Below, one piece after another: positions 58,041-64,000 of a stretch of DNA of 64,000 nucleotides. The position numbers and the translations under genes were made by a program. Location of the stretch: NCBI GenBank assembly GCA_026874595.1, contig CM049314.1, positions 70,200,300-70,264,299 on the forward strand. Direction: 5' to 3'. Origin of the DNA: Sipunculus nudus. Taxonomy: Eukaryota; Annelida; Sipuncula; Golfingiida; Sipunculidae. The notes beneath the pieces were generated by a model. It was not told where the DNA came from, did no database searches, and saw only the letters and a program-made list of their open reading frames with translations. Each line of letters begins with the position of its first letter. The first letter of the stretch is position 1.

Positions 58041-61000
58041 AGAAATCGGTTTGAAAATGTTTGCCTGTAAAAGTTGTGTACAGCATAATTCTGTATCATA
58101 ATCACTAAGGTGTCTATATACTTTAGACAGACTTCACATAAATTACCTGTTGCAACCTAAAATTATGAATACATGGATATTATAATAACTCATTAATTGG
58201 TATTTGCATAACTTAAGTCATTGACCATCTAAGTAATCTAACCCCAGCTGGCCTCCTGAAGAGGAGTTGCTATGACAACAAGGGGCATGATGGGAAAATG
58301 TATATTTCTTTAATTTTCACTAATTTCCTTCAATGCTCAATTTGTTCTGAGGAAAGGAAATTAAAGAAATAAAAACTTTCTGAAACAGCCAAAAAATTGC
58401 TTAACAAACAATGTTTATTCACTGATAAACAACCAACAGGAATTAGAAATTCTTTTATTACTAATATTTGGAAATCACTGGTAAAGGAAATACTTAATGA
58501 GTTTTGTAGAATATTACTTAAAATAATCACTACTATTATGAGAAATGATATTCTAAGTACTCATAAAACACTCAACAGACTGCCATAAGGGTGCTAAAAG
58601 AAAATTAAATTAAATGATATATGAAACATGGTTTGAAGAAATCATATATATATAAAGCTTATGTCACAACAATTGCTGAAGGAACACACCAAACCTGTGA
58701 AACATTTTATGTTATGTTCTTGTGTAACCATCCAGGCAGATAATTCAATTCATAATTGTGTGTATTACCAAAGCTACTGGTGCTCTAGTCTCTCAGATGA
58801 TGGAGGGAGAATTTCACACCAGTGATCAATCTGACAATGCAAAGACAAGTTTTGCCTCGATCCACCCTTCTGCTGCAATTACAGACGACGGAGCTCTCCA
58901 TGCACGATGAATAGTGTAAAACACTGACAGCTTGGAAAAGACAGGGAATGTGTGTTTTCATGGTTGATTAATCAAGCCATAAAAAAACACGGTCAGAAAT
59001 ATATTGGACTATTTATATCTGTATGCCACATTAGTGCTACTTCCTTTCCCACCAGTGGCCAATTTATTCGGCAATAACGGCACCCAGAAAACTGCTATAA
59101 CATGACACTCTCTGCGTAAAATCCATCGTAGATTGGCCAGATGACGTTTTGATGGACACTTTTTGTTTCATTTTAAAGACCTATTAAATTGGACGGCTAG
59201 CAGCAGGACCAACATTATTTTCACTTTTTTGGTTTCTCCTCAATATTACCACAAAAAAATGGTGAAGAAAGGGTTAAATTAACAGCTAAAAATGTGAAAA
59301 GGGGTTAATAATCTCATCAGCTGGTCTACATCATGAAGCCTGATGCTGAGCTTTAGGGCTGTGTCAGGAACTGTTGTAGCCCCTCAGGTTGTCTGATAAA
59401 TAGTCCATTACTGGTCATTAAGACTGTTAGCTGAAGCTGGTCACAGCTGGCAAAATGAGTGATGCTTAGAACCATCAAGACAAGCAGGTTTCCATGGAGA
59501 GATATCTCTCTGTTTGGACATGTATTCAACAGCGTTATACCTTACACAAACAGTTTTCTGGAAAAAATAAAAATGCTTTGTATTTTTGAGTGAGACCTTA
59601 TACTTTTCCCCCATAAATCACAATCATTATTTGTCATTTATTCTGAGTGATGTTCAAATTGTATTTAAAAATATACAGGGTTATTTGGTTTGACTGATTT
59701 TGAGATTGGTTGATTATCTCAATTATTACGAGTCTGACCATTTTACCCCCAAGTGGTCTTGGAATTTTTGGGTAGTTTGCGGCGCATAGATCTCATATGA
59801 AAAACTGCACTCCTAAATGTGGTTACCTTTGTGAACTGAACGTTTTGAGGAAATGTATTGATGCTGTTAGTGTTGTTATACCTTACCAATAAAATAACCC
59901 GAAATTTGTTTATAATAAAAACACTGGGTCTGATGATGTAAAAACCAATCCCAATATGAATCAAGATTGAAAATACTTGGTGAATTGTCATTAGCTTGCA
60001 GAATAAATAAAAAAAATAAATAAAATAAAAAAAAGCAGGAATTGCTTGTAGTTGAAAAATGTAAATAACAAGATGATCAATAATCTGATTCAGACGAGTT
60101 TTTCAAAAGAAAAGAAACTACAAATAACAACGCATTTACAGTCAGAAGATCAAAGAAGAATTTGATTACCACTGCATATGGCAACATTGACAAACGTATT
60201 GTGACAGGTTATCGTTCTTTTCCAGATGAAACATATTAAGTAAATCTCCAGCACATGGTGAACATGTATCTGCTCACAAAAAAATAAAACATGGAACCAA
60301 TTTAGACAAACGACAGGTTTAGGTAAGTTATGAGGATCACTTTATCAATATTTTACAGCCAGTCTAGATGTGGCAAGTCTCGTTTTAATGTAACTACTTC
60401 TGTGGATCATCCTTACAGGGTAGTCATTGAATCGGCATCTGAGGTGAAGCGGTGATATTTCGCAAATCAATACTAGGCTGTCAATGTGAGGTTCACGGAG
60501 CCAACGACAAGTGGGACTACACGCAACCTTTTTTTGCAGTTCTCCCTCCTGCTCAAAGGACTTGGATATAACTATTGATTGGGCTCGCTACACTGTAGAA
60601 CGGCAGAATGAGGTCTGTTCAAGAGAGCTATAAAATCACACTCCTGATGAAATACAGCAGAATTTTCTCTGCGTAATTGTGATTTCTGATATGTGAATTT
60701 GCACATATTTTACAAATTCCCTACACCATGATTCCTTTGTCAATTAACTCCAGTAATGCTGGCGGCTGATTTTTTACCAACACTTAATGTGCATGTCTTG
60801 CTTTCCATATTAAAAACCACCTAACACAATTTTACACATACAGCAAGCACACAGACCAGATCTCCCAAATCAATTCTTATTAAATTTTCCACATTTATAT
60901 TTCATGTAAATATGAGAGTCTATGAATGTGTTTTAAATTACTGCAATGCTTTCTGGCCCTGAATGATGATAACTGGTTTATCCATCCCACACATGGTCTA

Positions 61001-64000
61001 TGAATTCCTTTTCAAGTTCAAACTTGGTCCACTGCACTATAAATATTAGATATATTCTAAATTAAGCAATATTAAATTCACACTATAAAGAATAAAGTAA
61101 TGCAGGCAGGATGTCCAAAAATCAGAGAACTTTGAATTGTCTGTCTTCTTATAAGTTATGCTTCCTCTTCCAGTTCTAAAAAAAAGTAAGGGTCATTTAG
61201 GTGCATCCTTTACTTGTTAGCTTTAAACATTTGGTCATTTTGAGAAATTTACATATTCAAATTAATCTGTGTATTTAAAAAGTATCAAAGTTAGAAAAAA
61301 TTGCAATTTACAGAATGATAAGTAGTCGACAAAATGCATTTTTTTACAATACTGTATGCACAGTAATACAATTGTCTTTGACAACATTGAAGCTAACTCC
61401 TACGGTTAGATCTAGATTTCTCCAGGAGGCTATGGCAGCGGTCAAACAAAGGAAGTACAAGGACTTACACCAGAACTGTTATTTATTTCCCAAATATGTA
61501 TGCTAGCATGTATAATATTTACACTGAAGCCAGTGTGTTTCAGGATCAAGCTGTTTGAGTAACTTTCCTTGGTTTTAGTGTACATTCCCTGCTTGTCCTT
61601 TCCCCAGGGCTTCAAGGTCACAAGGGGCTATAGATAAAGTTACCACCAGCGCAAATCCCTGCTGGTTAATCAGTCCCACAGCCCCCTGTGCTATTTCAGC
61701 GCTGCTACAGTCAATTAGGCACATGGTCAGCCCTCTGGCTGCACTGGTCAACAACATCAGCAGGTCACTTGAGGTCAACAGATTCTGTAACACTTAACAG
61801 CAAGGCCAACATAAATATTGGCCTTCCCAGAAATCCCAGGCTCCTCTGTTAAACTAAGAACAACAGAAAGGCCATATAATTACGATTATTCAGGAATGTC
61901 AGTTGTGGTGTAGACATACCCAGATATACAATACTGGTGAGTTAGGCCTTGGCAAATCATCTGTATCACCAATTGGTTTACTTTGTCTGCCACTAATCCA
62001 CATCAGTTTGGTCTTTTGTGGTCCGCTTCAAGGCTTGGAAGACGGTCTACAGAAGTTCAGTTTACTTGAGTCAGTTTTTCAGTGACAGTAAACCAGTTCC
62101 TAAATTAAGGCTAATGCATACAAGGAACATTTTTAGTATGCATGAGGCCAGTTTTCACCAGTTCCTTTTTGGACATAACACTTTTAATGCAGCATGGTAC
62201 ATCTAGATAATGATGCCTGTTAACTGTGAGGGGTCTTTGAATCAATTCAATTAATAAACTCTTTACCTTTAAATTATTATTTCAGTGGTAACTTCAGAAT
62301 TTCTTTAAAATAATAATAAATATTTTATTGCAATGGATGCTAGTTAATTTTAGCAACTAATGGAACAAAGTAGGTTGTAGCAAACAATTATAAAAACATT
62401 AAATGTCCAGGCCACAGGCTGAAAGAATGAAGGAAAACATCCCTACCACTGCTTCCCAAAGTTCAAAGAAGAACTGAACATACTTGTGTCACTTACTGAA
62501 TGCTCATAAATCACAGGAATGCTATTTTAAGATCCAAGAGGGAAACACTGGTTGACTCTACTAGCTTTTGTAAGTGTCCTCCACCTAGCAAAATTTATTA
62601 CTATGATCCCTGGAGTAGTTTTTTTATGGATATGCAAGAAATATTTGAAACTGTTGAACACCAAAAACTGATTTCCTGCTATGGATAACACAGACAGAGA
62701 AAATGTCAAAACCTATGATATTTGAGTGAAAACAAAGATGGTTCCTTTTACTTTTAACATTGGATCAAAACAAAATTTGTTATATATGATCATAAATTAT
62801 CCTACAAACTTCCAGTGAGAAATACTACTTTAGCATTGCAGTTTATGGAAAACAGAAAGTGAAGACAAAGAAAGGGCTATTTAAATTATTTCATTACAGG
62901 GGATGAGGACTTAATAGTCTAATTTCTGGACAACAAAATATTAGTCCTCTAATGATGTCATCATCTTATTACAGAACACTATTTATATAAAGGGTGCAAA
63001 AATATAATTATAATAGATTCTATCCAGAAGCACCCTGAATTATTTGCTAAACATAAAGCAAATTCAATTAAAATCTACCAGCTAAAAACTACTGATAGGC
63101 CAAATTTATTTTTTAGTCAAGGAATTTTGTTGAGGCATTTTCATAATTAACTGACAAAGCCCCAATCTAAAATTGCCATTTATTTAAAATCCTGTCTCAA
63201 CGTGAAGATTTATATCACAAAATAAAATCTTAAACCAATTTTCAATATTTTGCTTTTTGCCATAAAAAGCTGTTATACGGATGAGTAAGAAATACTAATG
63301 AAGATCAATGTTTTGTTTGGTATATGTACGGTAGCTGCAGGTTAATTGGACATAGTGGGACCCGATGGCCTCACTGCGGAATCAGCGATCCCGAGGAAAT
63401 GATACCCTATAGCCTCCCCTGGTGTAAATATTAGCATTTTTGAACCCAATTATATTCAGCCTGTCCCCCTGGCTCGAGTTCATGCTGTTCTGCTTTATCA
63501 ACTTACTTGCTGAGTGATGAAGTTAATCAAGCGTTAGTAAATGTAATCATGCCTTGGTGATGCCACAATATATCATGTAGCAACACCTCCTATCTCAAAA
63601 ACAAACAGGAAACAACTCCCAAGACTGCTCCATTGTTAGAGTGCCTTGACAAAATAAACCTGTTACACTCTATAAAATGTGGAAATCTTGTATATTGTAG
63701 CTAAAGGCAAGAATACATGAAACATTAGAAAACGGAGAGATCATATGAAAATTTTATACATATGGACCTGTGAAATGGTGGAATCGAGGAAACTTGAGTT
63801 ACAATCTTTCTTAGGGTATCTTGGTTTTCATGTGACACAACTTTATTTAGGAGAACCTTATATAGGCATATTTATATGGAAGAGACACTTCAGACTAAGA
63901 GTTGTAAGACAAAAGAATTTGGAATCTTGCAAAATCGGAATAAAATATATTGTGTAAATATATTTCTACCTTGTCTGATACACTTCTTTCCCTCAATATT
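58041..64000. other. Non-coding stretch, no gene seen
   Basis: AT-rich with several repeat-poor, more complex blocks that may be regulatory: 58780-59480, 60360-60620, 61560-62060 and 63330-63650. An A/AAAT tract lies at 60000-60035. Short open frames (for example 61575-61793 minus and 63745-63957 plus) show no known domain. Confidence 0.35.

Overview
This looks like AT-rich nuclear DNA from an invertebrate animal, most likely a mollusc or another lophotrochozoan. It has canonical GT-AG introns, a FERM-domain gene split into small exons, two Golgi-type glycosyltransferase genes, long non-coding tracts, many short decayed mobile elements and several tandem arrays. The mollusc call is an inference. 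It rests on the style of the dispersed elements (short elements ending in a hairpin, often after GGACAGA-type runs) and on animal GT47 proteins that look plant-like. No marker gene fixes the species.

Left part (169-5740, minus strand): five in-phase exons of a FERM-domain gene, closest in my memory to FARP1/FARP2 (FERM-RhoGEF-PH proteins) or FRMD7. They encode 179 contiguous residues, from late F1 through F2 to the start of F3. The rest of the gene continues off the left edge. Its 5' exons must lie to the right of 5740, but I could not find them.

Middle (about 14.4-24.4 kb, plus strand): two paralogous exostosin-family (GT47) genes of 515 and 636 residues. Each has its whole coding region in one exon, with the ATG immediately after a 3' splice site, so each probably has a separate 5' UTR exon. 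They are convergent with the FERM gene, or nested in its first intron if that gene starts further right. Both carry a nucleotide-sugar loop of the plant MUR3/xyloglucan-galactosyltransferase type (FCLQPxGDSPTRKS) rather than the EXT1/EXT2 type.

Right part (24.4-64 kb): no gene I can support. It holds three copies of a roughly 420-bp TA-flanked MITE (one of them at 11.2 kb), hairpin-ended short elements, a 288-bp tandem array dense in AGGTCA-type direct repeats (46.9-48.7 kb), a 17-bp minisatellite (52.3-52.9 kb), a 53-bp palindromic satellite of about 64 units (54.4-57.8 kb) that abuts a related MITE, and several patches of short, degenerate, palindromic words. Between these are islands of higher sequence complexity that could be enhancers.

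I found no operon, CRISPR array, rRNA, intact tRNA gene or complete transposase. The most notable items are the plant-like GT47 pair, the satellite that appears to grow out of a MITE end, the shared GACTTT-loop hairpins, the palindrome patches, and a duplicated splice donor in the FERM gene.
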